This document shows, one piece after another, positions 8,778-15,912 of a stretch of DNA of 61,064 nucleotides; the stretch's first letter is position 1, and each line of letters starts with the position of its first letter. The position numbers were made by a program, and so were the translations under genes. The notes under the pieces were generated by a model. The model had not been told where the DNA came from and ran no database searches. It saw only the letters and a list, made by a program, of their open reading frames with translations. This stretch comes from an uncultured Bacteroidota bacterium (GTDB lineage Bacteria > Bacteroidota > Bacteroidia > Flavobacteriales_D > Sanyastnellaceae), in contig CAIZGX010000063.1 of NCBI GenBank assembly GCA_903932685.1, positions 1-61,064 on the forward strand, written 5' to 3'.

Positions 8778-8785
8778 TACCTTTA
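8778..8785 (+). promoter_or_regulatory. -7 element TACCTTTA of the permease gene
   Basis: TACCTTTA matches TAnnTTTG at 7 of 8 positions overall and ends exactly 4 nt before the ATG at 8790. Confidence 0.5.
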
Positions 8786-8789
8786 CTCT

Positions 8790-10040
8790 ATGAAATTCCT
8801 CCTCCTTCAACTTAAAGAAGCCTTCGCCTTCGCCACACAGTCGCTGGTGGTGAATAAATTGCGGACGGTGCTTTCGTTGTTCGGAGTGACGATTGGAATT
8901 TTCTCGATCATTTTTGTGTTGAGTATCGTGGACAGCATGGAAGCCGATATGAAGGAAGGGTTGTCTGTTATGGGTTCCGATTTATTATTCATTCAGAAGT
9001 GGCCCATGGGCCCGGAGAAGGATGGGGGTGAATACGAGTGGTGGAAATACTGGCAGCGCAGACAACCGAGTAAAGAAGATTTGAATCTACTGAAAGCCGA
9101 TTTGAAATCGTTCTCAGTAGCAACCATTCAAGTGCGCGCTTCAAAAACCATTGAACACGAAAACAATTCACTCGAAGGCGTTGGGTTCCTCGGAGTGGGA
9201 TATGATTACATTCAAGCCATTGATTTAAAAATTGATAAAGGACGATACTTTTCGCAAATGGAATGCGAGGGTGGAAGACCTGTTGCACTCATAGGCTACT
9301 CGCTGGCCGAACAATTGTTCGGTGCGGAATATCCGGTTGGACAAGACATAAAAATTCAAGGGCAAAAAGCAGAAGTCATTGGTGTGATGGAGAAAGAGGG
9401 TTCTTCACTCTTCGGCGGCGAACGTGATCTTTCAGTATACGTTCCTTACGAATATGCTCAACGATTTGTAGGAGATGTCGATGATGTGACAATCTTGATT
9501 AAAGCGAAAAAAGATGTTGATGTAGATGTTTTGAAAGGCGATGTAATGTCCGTCTTCCGAGGTATTCGAGGTATTCGTCCGACGGAAGACAACGACTTCA
9601 GCGTCATCGATTCCAGCATGATTAGTGACATGGTGAACAGCATTGTGGGCGTATTCAATGTGGCTGGAATGTTCATTGGAATCTTCGCCATTCTTGTTGG
9701 CGCCTTCAGTATTGCAAACATCATGTTCGTCTCGGTGAAAGAACGTACGAACATCATTGGTATTCAAAAAGCACTCGGAGCAAAACGCTATTTTATTCTT
9801 TCACAATTCTTGTTTGAATCGATGCTTCTCTGTCTTGTCGGAGGAATAATGGGATTGCTCTTGGTGTGGGGTGTTCTTTCGTTGTTGAACGGCGCAACCG
9901 ATTTTCATTTCTTCCTTCCTTTCAGTCGTATCATGTTAGGGATCACCGTTTCGTTGGTGGTTGGCATTGTAGCGGGGTTCATTCCTGCGTTACGTGCCGC
10001 GAATCTAAAACCCGTGGATGCCATCCGTTCCGGGGGTTAG
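8790..10040 (+). CDS. ABC transporter permease, MacB/FtsX type
   Basis: This 416-residue protein has one N-terminal membrane helix (TVLSLFGVTIGIFSIIFVLS), a periplasmic MacB-like domain of about 230 residues, and three C-terminal helices typical of the FtsX domain, ending in GFIPALRAANLKPVDAIR. This is the lolCE/MacB permease plan, which uses an ATPase encoded elsewhere to move or release substrates at the periplasmic side. No ATPase gene is adjacent. The longer reading frame beginning at 8739 would place the promoter inside the gene, so 8790 is preferred. It overlaps the next gene tail to tail by 4 bp. Confidence 0.9.
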   Translation: MKFLLLQLKEAFAFATQSLVVNKLRTVLSLFGVTIGIFSIIFVLSIVDSMEADMKEGLSVMGSDLLFIQKWPMGPEKDGGEYEWWKYWQRRQPSKEDLNLLKADLKSFSVATIQVRASKTIEHENNSLEGVGFLGVGYDYIQAIDLKIDKGRYFSQMECEGGRPVALIGYSLAEQLFGAEYPVGQDIKIQGQKAEVIGVMEKEGSSLFGGERDLSVYVPYEYAQRFVGDVDDVTILIKAKKDVDVDVLKGDVMSVFRGIRGIRPTEDNDFSVIDSSMISDMVNSIVGVFNVAGMFIGIFAILVGAFSIANIMFVSVKERTNIIGIQKALGAKRYFILSQFLFESMLLCLVGGIMGLLLVWGVLSLLNGATDFHFFLPFSRIMLGITVSLVVGIVAGFIPALRAANLKPVDAIRSGG

Positions 10041-10777
10041 AAGCCGAAGGTGAGTCCGAATTGAATGATTTGGCGATTGGTTTTGGTGGTGCCGGTGGTG
10101 TAAACAAGATCGGTGTTGTTTTGAATCTTTACCGTTTCTGGAATGACGTATTGCGCTTTGCCGCCTTGGATATTTTCATAGCGAATGTCGAACCAGATGT
10201 GTTTAGCATTTTTCGCACGGAAGCGGAATCCGAGTGCGTATCCGTATAAAAGTGATGTGCTGCTTTGCTGAACTTTTGCTTCTTCAACAGATGAAAAACC
10301 ACCGCTGTTTTGTACGGAAATATCGGTCTTCGTAGAAAAAGTTTCCACTCCGGCTAGTCCTTCTGCATAAGGCTGAAAGATTCCGTTAAACGGACGAAAG
10401 CGAAGCAATCCTTGGTAACGGTAGTTGTTGTGCCTCACGCGATACGTACCGTTGTTGTAGACTGAATCTCCCAATACATTTGTTCCGGCGTAAACGGCAA
10501 TGTCTTGGTCTAACGCTCCCATTTGATTCCAGGAAAATTGAACTCCCCAGTCGAAGGGAGATTGTTTTATCGGATGAGAAAAAGTGCCTGAAAGTCCCGC
10601 AGGATTTCCATTGTAATGATCGGCATATTCGCCAACCGGTTGCACCCCTTGAATAGCGAAGCCTATTGTGGCGCTGCGAGGATTGCGGCTAGAGTAGCTT
10701 TTTTCTTGCGCGAAACTTGCGAGCGCAATTAACGCGAATGAAAACAGGAGGAGCTTTTTCATAATGTTTTTTTTCAT
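10037..10777 (-). CDS. Predicted outer-membrane beta-barrel protein
   Basis: A protein of about 246 residues with a signal peptide (KKLLLFSFALIALASFAQ) and alternating-polarity strands that end in an aromatic residue (QFGLTFGF), as in small outer-membrane barrels. I do not recognise the family; the sequence resembles the generic PorT/OmpW-like barrels of Bacteroidota. An upstream TTG is open, but the first ATG is at 10777 and a second ATG is at 10762. It is transcribed divergently from rfbD, and its stop shares 4 bp with that of the permease gene. Confidence 0.65.
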   Translation of the reverse strand: MKKNIMKKLLLFSFALIALASFAQEKSYSSRNPRSATIGFAIQGVQPVGEYADHYNGNPAGLSGTFSHPIKQSPFDWGVQFSWNQMGALDQDIAVYAGTNVLGDSVYNNGTYRVRHNNYRYQGLLRFRPFNGIFQPYAEGLAGVETFSTKTDISVQNSGGFSSVEEAKVQQSSTSLLYGYALGFRFRAKNAKHIWFDIRYENIQGGKAQYVIPETVKIQNNTDLVYTTGTTKTNRQIIQFGLTFGF

Positions 10778-10816
10778 GCCATTCAAAAGTTATACCCAAA
10801 CAAAGTTAAGTCGTTT

Positions 10817-10824
10817 TACCTTCG
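10817..10824 (+). promoter_or_regulatory. -7 element TACCTTCG upstream of rfbD
   Basis: TACCTTCG is one base from the TAnnTTTG consensus and ends 6 nt before the ATG at 10831, which predicts a very short leader or none. Confidence 0.45.
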
Positions 10825-10830
10825 TAGAAT

Positions 10831-11661
10831 ATGGCGAACGCATCTATTTGGATATTGGGAAAAACGGGTCAGCTGGCGCAATGCTTCGAAGATTCGTTTA
10901 TGGGGGAAACAGCAGCAAGCATTCGCTTCTTCGGACGCGATGAAATCGATTTCGAAAATGATCTTTTTGAACAGCTTTCAGAGTTAAATGAAATTCCAGA
11001 TGTCATTGTCAATACCGTTGCCTACACTGCAGTAGACAAAGCCGAATCGGAAGAAGAACTCGCGCATCGCGTGAATGCGGAAGCCGTGAGCGAGCTCACC
11101 GATTTCTGTTCGCTGCACGACATTGTGCTGATTCATTTTTCAACCGACTATGTTTTTAATGGAGAAAAAAGCTCTCCCTATACCGAAGGTGATGAATGCA
11201 ATCCGCTTGGTGTATACGGAAGAACCAAACGCGAGGGAGAGCTGGCAGTGTTGGAATGTGAGACGGGTATTGTCATTCGCTTAAGTTGGCTGTATTCCAA
11301 CTACGGAAAAAACTTTTACCTCACTATGAAAAACGCCATGGCTTCCGATCCATCGCGTGAACTCCGGGTGGTGAACGATCAAATGGGTTGTCCAACCGAC
11401 GCATCCGACGTCGCGAATTCAGTTTCAACATACACCCTAAACTGCTTAAACGAAAAAACCGAATGGACGTTCGGTCTCTTTCATTTCACCGGGAATGAAG
11501 TTATTTCGTGGTACGATTTCGCCGTGCGGATTAAGAATGAATTTGGTTATTCGAATACAATAATTCCGATTGCGACCAGCGAGTATCTTACTCCTGCCCG
11601 AAGGCCAGCCTATTCCGTTCTTGGTTCGGTTCGAAAGCTTTTTTCTGGTAAGAGAAGTTAA
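10831..11661 (+). CDS. rfbD: dTDP-4-dehydrorhamnose reductase, C-terminus shortened
   Basis: The 276-residue protein has the RmlD/RfbD signatures: the NAD(P)-binding GKTGQLAQ at residues 11-18, the STDYVFNG active-site region, the YGRTKREGE Tyr-Lys pair, and RRPAYSVL near the end. It reduces dTDP-4-keto-rhamnose in dTDP-L-rhamnose synthesis. Family members normally continue roughly 25-30 residues after the RPxxSxL motif; here only nine residues follow, and the last four codons plus the stop lie inside the polypurine repeat at 11647. The other rml genes are not in the window. The loss probably followed insertion of the repeat cassette, and activity is uncertain. Confidence 0.88.
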   Translation: MANASIWILGKTGQLAQCFEDSFMGETAASIRFFGRDEIDFENDLFEQLSELNEIPDVIVNTVAYTAVDKAESEEELAHRVNAEAVSELTDFCSLHDIVLIHFSTDYVFNGEKSSPYTEGDECNPLGVYGRTKREGELAVLECETGIVIRLSWLYSNYGKNFYLTMKNAMASDPSRELRVVNDQMGCPTDASDVANSVSTYTLNCLNEKTEWTFGLFHFTGNEVISWYDFAVRIKNEFGYSNTIIPIATSEYLTPARRPAYSVLGSVRKLFSGKRS

Positions 11662-11730
11662 GAAAGGGGAAGAGAGGGGAAGATTTTGTTGAAAGGTAAG
11701 AGAGGTTAAGATTGGGGAAGAGGGGGTAAG
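11647..11730. repeat. Left inverted repeat (polypurine) of the four-helix-bundle cassette
   Basis: The strand shown is almost entirely A/G with interspersed T. Its first 37 bp (11647-11683) match the reverse complement of 12270-12306 at 35 of 37 positions. An inner block AAAGGTAAGAGAGGTTAAGA (11692-11711) matches 12245-12264 reversed at 20 of 20. The repeat begins inside the last codons of rfbD. Confidence 0.85.
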
Positions 11731-11741
11731 ATTGTGCAGCC

Positions 11742-12089
11742 TTATTCGAGCTTGGATTTGATAGTGAGTATTGATTTGTTGAGCATGAAATGGACATGAC
11801 GACATTTATTTTCGAGCGATGTTATTTTGTCTTCAGCAGCATAATTCATTTTCTTGATAAGGTGTAACCAGTAGAGAGTTTCTTTACATTCTTTGAATGA
11901 AATGTACTGTTTATTTAAGAAATCTTTTTGTGAAATTGCCCCCTGTGCTTCTGCTAGATTAGCACCTATTGAAGTTCCACTACGTGCAATTTGTTTTGAA
12001 AGAACAAACTCTTTTTTCTGAATTAGTTCATTCGAAAGTTTTAGTATTCCTATTGCAAGCTCTGTAGCAACTTCATTTATATATGCCAT
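11742..12089 (-). CDS. Four-helix-bundle protein (23S rRNA intervening-sequence protein family)
   Basis: This 115-residue protein matches the S23/four-helix-bundle pattern: KKEFVLSKQIARSGTSIGAN followed by EAQGAISQKDFLNK and a YWLHLIKK helix. Relatives occur inside intervening sequences of 23S rRNA genes, as free-standing genes in Bacteroidota, and as the Avd accessory of diversity-generating retroelements. No rRNA, reverse transcriptase or variable repeat is nearby, so this is the free-standing type. I chose the ATG at 12089 because the family fold begins there; the frame is open to 12152. It sits between inverted repeats. Confidence 0.8.
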   Translation of the reverse strand: MAYINEVATELAIGILKLSNELIQKKEFVLSKQIARSGTSIGANLAEAQGAISQKDFLNKQYISFKECKETLYWLHLIKKMNYAAEDKITSLENKCRHVHFMLNKSILTIKSKLE

Positions 12090-12214
12090 TTGTTTTTCTT
12101 CAAAATTCGAAATCAAAATTTCAAATTGCAAGAAACACATATGCCATAACATTTTCTTAAATCTTTCAAAACACCTTTAAAACCTATCTTTCATCGCAAC
12201 ATAACCACATACAT

Positions 12215-12306
12215 TCTTCCCATCTCTTCCCTTTTCTTCTCTTTTCTTAACCTCTCTTACCTTTTAATCTCTTCCCTTCTCTTCCCCTTTCTTAACCTCT
12301 CTTACC
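12215..12306. repeat. Right inverted repeat (polypyrimidine) of the four-helix-bundle cassette
   Basis: This C/T-rich stretch mirrors 11647-11730. The outer 37 bp match at 35 of 37 and an inner 20-bp block matches exactly. It ends with CTTACC at the stop codon of ogt, which is at 12306-12308. Confidence 0.85.
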
Positions 12307-12842
12307 TATAAAGCACTCTCTAAATTCAGCAGCGACTCCTTCCGCGCAATGCCACCGGCGAATCCAGTAAGGCTTCCATTCTTCCCAATAACGCGATGAC
12401 AAGGAACAATAATCGCAAGTGGATTTTTCCCAATGGCTTGTCCAACCGCGCGAATGGCTTTTTTATTTCCATATTGAAGAGAAACCCACTCGTAGCTTTT
12501 TGTTTCTGAAAATTCAATTTGAAGTAGAATTTCCCAAATCTTTTTTTGGAATTCAGTTCCAGAAGGAAGTAACGGTAAATCGAAGCTCTGACGGGTATTC
12601 GCGAAGTATTCGTGTAGTTGTTGCTTAGCGGTTTCTAAGATGTCACACGAATTTTGTTCTTTCAATTCTTCTTCTGCAAAATCAACTCGTGTGATGTTTT
12701 TTCCATCGGAAAACAAATGCAAATAACCGATTTTGAATTGGTGGCTGATTTGAAATCGGGTCGAATAATTATTCGCCCCGATGAAATTATTGATACAATT
12801 TTTTTTCAAAAATAAATTGATTAACAGATTCCGAAAGGCCAT
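12306..12842 (-). CDS. ogt: Methylated-DNA--protein-cysteine methyltransferase
   Basis: A protein of about 178 residues with the suicide active site PCHRVIG and the following GSLTGFAGG, preceded by the DNA-binding helix region (AIRAVGQAIGKNP). It removes alkyl groups from O6-alkylguanine by transfer to its own Cys. The start is uncertain: the ATG at 12842 lies 56 nt inside nadD, a TTG at 12863 is also possible, and the recognisable domain begins near YSTRFQISHQF. It is the last gene of the yicC-gmk-nadD operon. Its stop codon overlaps the right cassette repeat, but the C-terminus looks complete. Confidence 0.88.
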   Translation of the reverse strand: MAFRNLLINLFLKKNCINNFIGANNYSTRFQISHQFKIGYLHLFSDGKNITRVDFAEEELKEQNSCDILETAKQQLHEYFANTRQSFDLPLLPSGTEFQKKIWEILLQIEFSETKSYEWVSLQYGNKKAIRAVGQAIGKNPLAIIVPCHRVIGKNGSLTGFAGGIARKESLLNLESAL

Positions 12843-13371
12843 CAGATTTTCCAGAAATCGCAATGTTTTCTCTTATTATCGTTGAAGAAACAGCAAGTAG
12901 TTGAAAAGCAATAAACTCAAACTGTTGCGGAAATTTCTTGATCCATTCATTCGAAGAAATCTCTTGTTCGGTTTCTCTTGAGCAAACCAAGAACGTCACA
13001 CTTTGAATGAGCTCTTCGTATTTGTACCACGCTGAAAGCTGATTCACCACATCTGTTCCGCAGAGGATGTGAAAGTTGAAGGAAGGATATTCTTCTTTCA
13101 GTTTGCGAATGGTGTGAATCGTATACGAAGGAGTTGGCATGTCGAATTCGATCGTACAGATTTTAATCTTGCTTTCGTTTTGAAGAGCCAGTGAAACCAT
13201 GTGCGCTCTGTCGTTGGCAGAGGCCAAGGTGTTGAGCGATTTCAAAGGATTGTGCGGACTAACCACGAGCCACACTTCGTCGCATGTATTCGATTGAAGC
13301 GCTGCATGCGCCATAGCGAGGTGTCCGTTATGAACAGGATTGAAAGATCCGAATAGAAGCGCTATGTTCAT
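12787..13371 (-). CDS. nadD: Nicotinate-nucleotide adenylyltransferase
   Basis: The 194-residue protein has the nucleotidyltransferase motif GSFNPVHNGH at residues 8-17 and a C-terminal SSTIIRENI (the ISSTxIR motif). It adenylates nicotinate mononucleotide in NAD synthesis. Length and motifs are normal. It overlaps gmk by 4 bp (ATGA), indicating translational coupling, and the following ogt frame begins inside it. Confidence 0.95.
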   Translation of the reverse strand: MNIALLFGSFNPVHNGHLAMAHAALQSNTCDEVWLVVSPHNPLKSLNTLASANDRAHMVSLALQNESKIKICTIEFDMPTPSYTIHTIRKLKEEYPSFNFHILCGTDVVNQLSAWYKYEELIQSVTFLVCSRETEQEISSNEWIKKFPQQFEFIAFQLLAVSSTIIRENIAISGKSDGLSESVNQFIFEKKLYQ

Positions 13372-13952
13372 TCAGCAAGGAAATCGTTAACCAACTTCAT
13401 GGCTTCGGCTTTTGCGACATCTAGATTGTCGTTCACCAAACGCACATCGAATTTGTCTGCATAGGTCAATTCCAATCCAGCTTTCGAAACACGTTGTTGA
13501 ATTTTTTCTTCCGATTCTGTCGATCTATTTATCAAACGATCCATCAACGCTTCAACACTTGGCGGCTGAACAAAGACAGCCAAGGCATGGTGATGGAAAA
13601 TTTCTTTCAGGTGAAGTCCACCTACCACATCAACATCGAAGATGACATGTTTTCCGGCTTTCCAAATGCGTTCCACCTCGCTTTTGAGTGTTCCGTATTT
13701 CGTTCCGGCATAGACTTCTTCCCACTCAACGAATTCGTTTTTGTCTATCTTATTTTGAAATTCTTCGTTCGACAAAAAGTGATAATCTTTTCCATCTACT
13801 TCTTCTCCACGTTTTTCGCGAGAAGTAGCACTAACGCTGAACGCCAACATGAGCGCGGGCTCTGAGAGTAAATATCTTACGAGCGTTGTCTTACCCGCGC
13901 CACTCGGAGCAGAGAAAATAATGGCTTTTCCGGTTACTTGACTAGAGAACAT
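13368..13952 (-). CDS. gmk: Guanylate kinase
   Basis: The 194-residue protein has the P-loop SAPSGAGKTT at residues 14-23 and the GMP-binding region (SREKRGEEVDGKDYHFL, then EWEEVYAGTKYGT). It phosphorylates GMP to GDP. It overlaps yicC by 11 bp and nadD by 4 bp. The yicC-gmk pairing is widespread in bacteria. Confidence 0.97.
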   Translation of the reverse strand: MFSSQVTGKAIIFSAPSGAGKTTLVRYLLSEPALMLAFSVSATSREKRGEEVDGKDYHFLSNEEFQNKIDKNEFVEWEEVYAGTKYGTLKSEVERIWKAGKHVIFDVDVVGGLHLKEIFHHHALAVFVQPPSVEALMDRLINRSTESEEKIQQRVSKAGLELTYADKFDVRLVNDNLDVAKAEAMKLVNDFLAE

Positions 13953-14811
13953 TGTTGATTTGCTCTTTTATTTTTTCCAGTTCGTCCTTCATCTCTACAA
14001 CCATACGCTGCATCATAGCATCGTTGGCTTTCGAGCCAATGGTGTTCACCTCTCTTCCAATTTCTTGAGAAATGAATCCGAGCTTTCTTCCTTGTGCACC
14101 ACCGTTTAATTCTTCGTTAAACATTTCGCAGTTCGAAAGCAAACGTTGCAATTCTTCCGACACATCAAGCTTTTCCAAATAGTAAATCAACTCTTGCTCG
14201 AATCGGTTTTCGTCAATTCTTTCCTTCCCCACCAACTCATCTAATTGCGCTTTAATGCGCTCTCGGGTTTTTTCCTTTCGCTCTTCAATAGGCGCAATAA
14301 GGTCTTCACGCAAACGAAGAATATTCGCAATGCGCATTTCGAATTCTTTTTGAAGCTTCGCGCCTTCGGTTTGTCTGTAATTTTCGAATTGATCAAACGC
14401 TTGTTTAACCAGTTCAGCAATGCTGTTCCATTCGTCTTCCGTAGGCTCTGCCTGATCGAACTTCATGACTTCGGGCATGCGCATCAGGGTGGCCAAGATA
14501 TCGGCTGAACCCAGGTCTTTTCCTTCCTTCCATGAAGTTAATTCATTGTAATACTGATTCATTAAATCGGTGTCGAGGTGCATGCGTTTTTCGCCGCTGT
14601 TGTTTTCAATATAAATTGAAACCTCTGACTTTCCGCGAACCACGAGCTCTCCGTACATTGAACGCAATTCCAGCTCTTTATCTCGATACACACTCGGAAC
14701 GCGAACGCTTAAGTCTAGTCCTTTGCTGTTGAGCGAGCGCACTTCAGCGGAGAACTTTTTGGTTTCTTTCTGAAGTTCGGCTTTACCATAGCCGGTCATA
14801 GATCTTAACAT
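13942..14811 (-). CDS. yicC: YicC-family endoribonuclease
   Basis: The 289-residue protein starts with the YicC N-terminal signature MLRSMTGYGKAE and ends with the conserved DUF1732 region (FISQEIGREVNTIGSKAND). YicC proteins are RNases involved in stress and sRNA turnover in Escherichia coli and Bacillus. It is the first gene of the operon with gmk, nadD and ogt. A -7 box TATCTTTG lies 17 nt upstream. Confidence 0.93.
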   Translation of the reverse strand: MLRSMTGYGKAELQKETKKFSAEVRSLNSKGLDLSVRVPSVYRDKELELRSMYGELVVRGKSEVSIYIENNSGEKRMHLDTDLMNQYYNELTSWKEGKDLGSADILATLMRMPEVMKFDQAEPTEDEWNSIAELVKQAFDQFENYRQTEGAKLQKEFEMRIANILRLREDLIAPIEERKEKTRERIKAQLDELVGKERIDENRFEQELIYYLEKLDVSEELQRLLSNCEMFNEELNGGAQGRKLGFISQEIGREVNTIGSKANDAMMQRMVVEMKDELEKIKEQINNVL

Positions 14812-14828
14812 GTGTGCAATTTTGCATG

Positions 14829-14836
14829 CAAAGATA
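14829..14836 (-). promoter_or_regulatory. -7 element TATCTTTG of the yicC-gmk-nadD-ogt operon
   Basis: The reverse strand reads TATCTTTG, a perfect -7 consensus, 17 nt before the yicC ATG. The hemH promoter lies about 35 bp away on the other strand. Confidence 0.6.
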
Positions 14837-14892
14837 CAACATTGAACATTGGAGGTTGAAGAATGTTGTTTTCCTTTGCATACGAAATGAAA

Positions 14893-15912
14893 ATGAAAAA
14901 GACCGCTATCCTTCTCGTGAACTTGGGTTCACCCGACGCGCCAACCCCTGGTGCTGTTTACAGATATTTAACAGAATTCTTAAATGACCCTCGCGTTATT
15001 GATGTGGCTGCTATTGGAAGAGTCATTTTGGTGAATGGAATCATTGTTCCTTTCCGTCATAGAAAAAGTGCTGCGATCTACAAGAAGCTTTGGACCGAAA
15101 ACGGTTCGCCGTTGATTCATTATGGAAAGAGAAATAGGGAGCAGCTGCAAGCGCGTTTTGATGAAAACGAAACGAAAGTTTTCTTGGCTATGCGCTATCA
15201 AGTTCCGAGTATAGACAACGCCCTTCGCGAGATTGAAGAGTGGGGAGCAGAGAAGATTGTGGTGTTGCCCATGTTCCCGCAATATGCATCTGCCACAACC
15301 GGAAGTGTGCATGAAAAAGTGATGAACATTGTTTCGAAGTGGTGGAGCATTCCGGAAGTTGTTTTGATTTCTCAGTTTTACGACGAGCCCTTGTACATTC
15401 AAGGATATGTAGACAATGCAAAGCAATTCGACTTGAAGGAATACGATCGTGTGCTGTTCAGTTTTCACGGATTGCCTGAACGTCAGTTAGACAAATTGTA
15501 CGACGATAACAAATGTCGCAATCACAGTTGCGAGCATGAGATTAATGAGGAGAATCACATGTGTTACAAGGCGACGTGTTATGCTACCGCTCGCGCTATT
15601 GCAGCGGGAGTAGGACTTTCTGAAAGTGAATACACGGTGTGTTTTCAGAGCCGCTTAGGCAAAGGATGGATTGAACCTTTTTCAGACGACATCATTAAGG
15701 AATTGGGAGACAAAGGAGCGAAAAAGCTCTTGGTATTTTCTCCCGCTTTCGTTGCAGATTGTTTGGAAACAACCATTGAAATTGGAGACGAATACCAAGA
15801 GCTTTTTGAAGAACACGGCGGCGAAAAAGTCCAGCTTGTTCCAAGTTTAAACGACTCGGAGGTCTGGATTGATGCGCTTGTTAGTATTTCAAAACCTTAC
15901 CTGTCTGCTTAG
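14893..15912 (+). CDS. hemH: Ferrochelatase
   Basis: This protein of about 340 residues inserts Fe(II) into protoporphyrin IX in haem synthesis. It has the N-terminal LLVNLGSPDAP, the active-site FSFHGLPERQ with its His, and a late Glu-rich metal region (CLETTIEIGDEYQELF). A Cys cluster (CRNHSC ... MCYKATC) lies in the middle. ATGs at 14887 and 14893 are both plausible; an upstream frame to 14863 contains a likely -7 box (TTCCTTTG) and is rejected. The stop lies 32 bp inside the convergent T9SS gene. Confidence 0.95.
   Translation: MKKTAILLVNLGSPDAPTPGAVYRYLTEFLNDPRVIDVAAIGRVILVNGIIVPFRHRKSAAIYKKLWTENGSPLIHYGKRNREQLQARFDENETKVFLAMRYQVPSIDNALREIEEWGAEKIVVLPMFPQYASATTGSVHEKVMNIVSKWWSIPEVVLISQFYDEPLYIQGYVDNAKQFDLKEYDRVLFSFHGLPERQLDKLYDDNKCRNHSCEHEINEENHMCYKATCYATARAIAAGVGLSESEYTVCFQSRLGKGWIEPFSDDIIKELGDKGAKKLLVFSPAFVADCLETTIEIGDEYQELFEEHGGEKVQLVPSLNDSEVWIDALVSISKPYLSA

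Larger units (their letters stand above)
11647..12306. mobile_element. Candidate mobile cassette: four-helix-bundle gene between inverted repeats
   Basis: The 660-bp unit has a single small gene in the centre and imperfect inverted repeats of about 85-90 bp at its ends. The left end lies in the 3' end of rfbD and the right end supplies the stop codon of ogt. A third copy of the repeat stands alone at 6647-6683 with the same outer boundary. No transposase or integrase is present, so if the unit moves it needs help in trans. The mobility is inference; the repeat structure is plain in the sequence. Confidence 0.55.

Noticed and set aside
11742-12089. Diversity-generating retroelement (Avd subunit) or 23S rRNA intervening sequence
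   Set aside because: No reverse transcriptase, template/variable repeat or rRNA gene is in the window.
12787-12842. Programmed frameshift joining NadD and Ogt at a run of eight A residues (minus strand)
   Set aside because: Both enzymes have complete motifs and lengths as separate proteins; a simple gene overlap explains the data.
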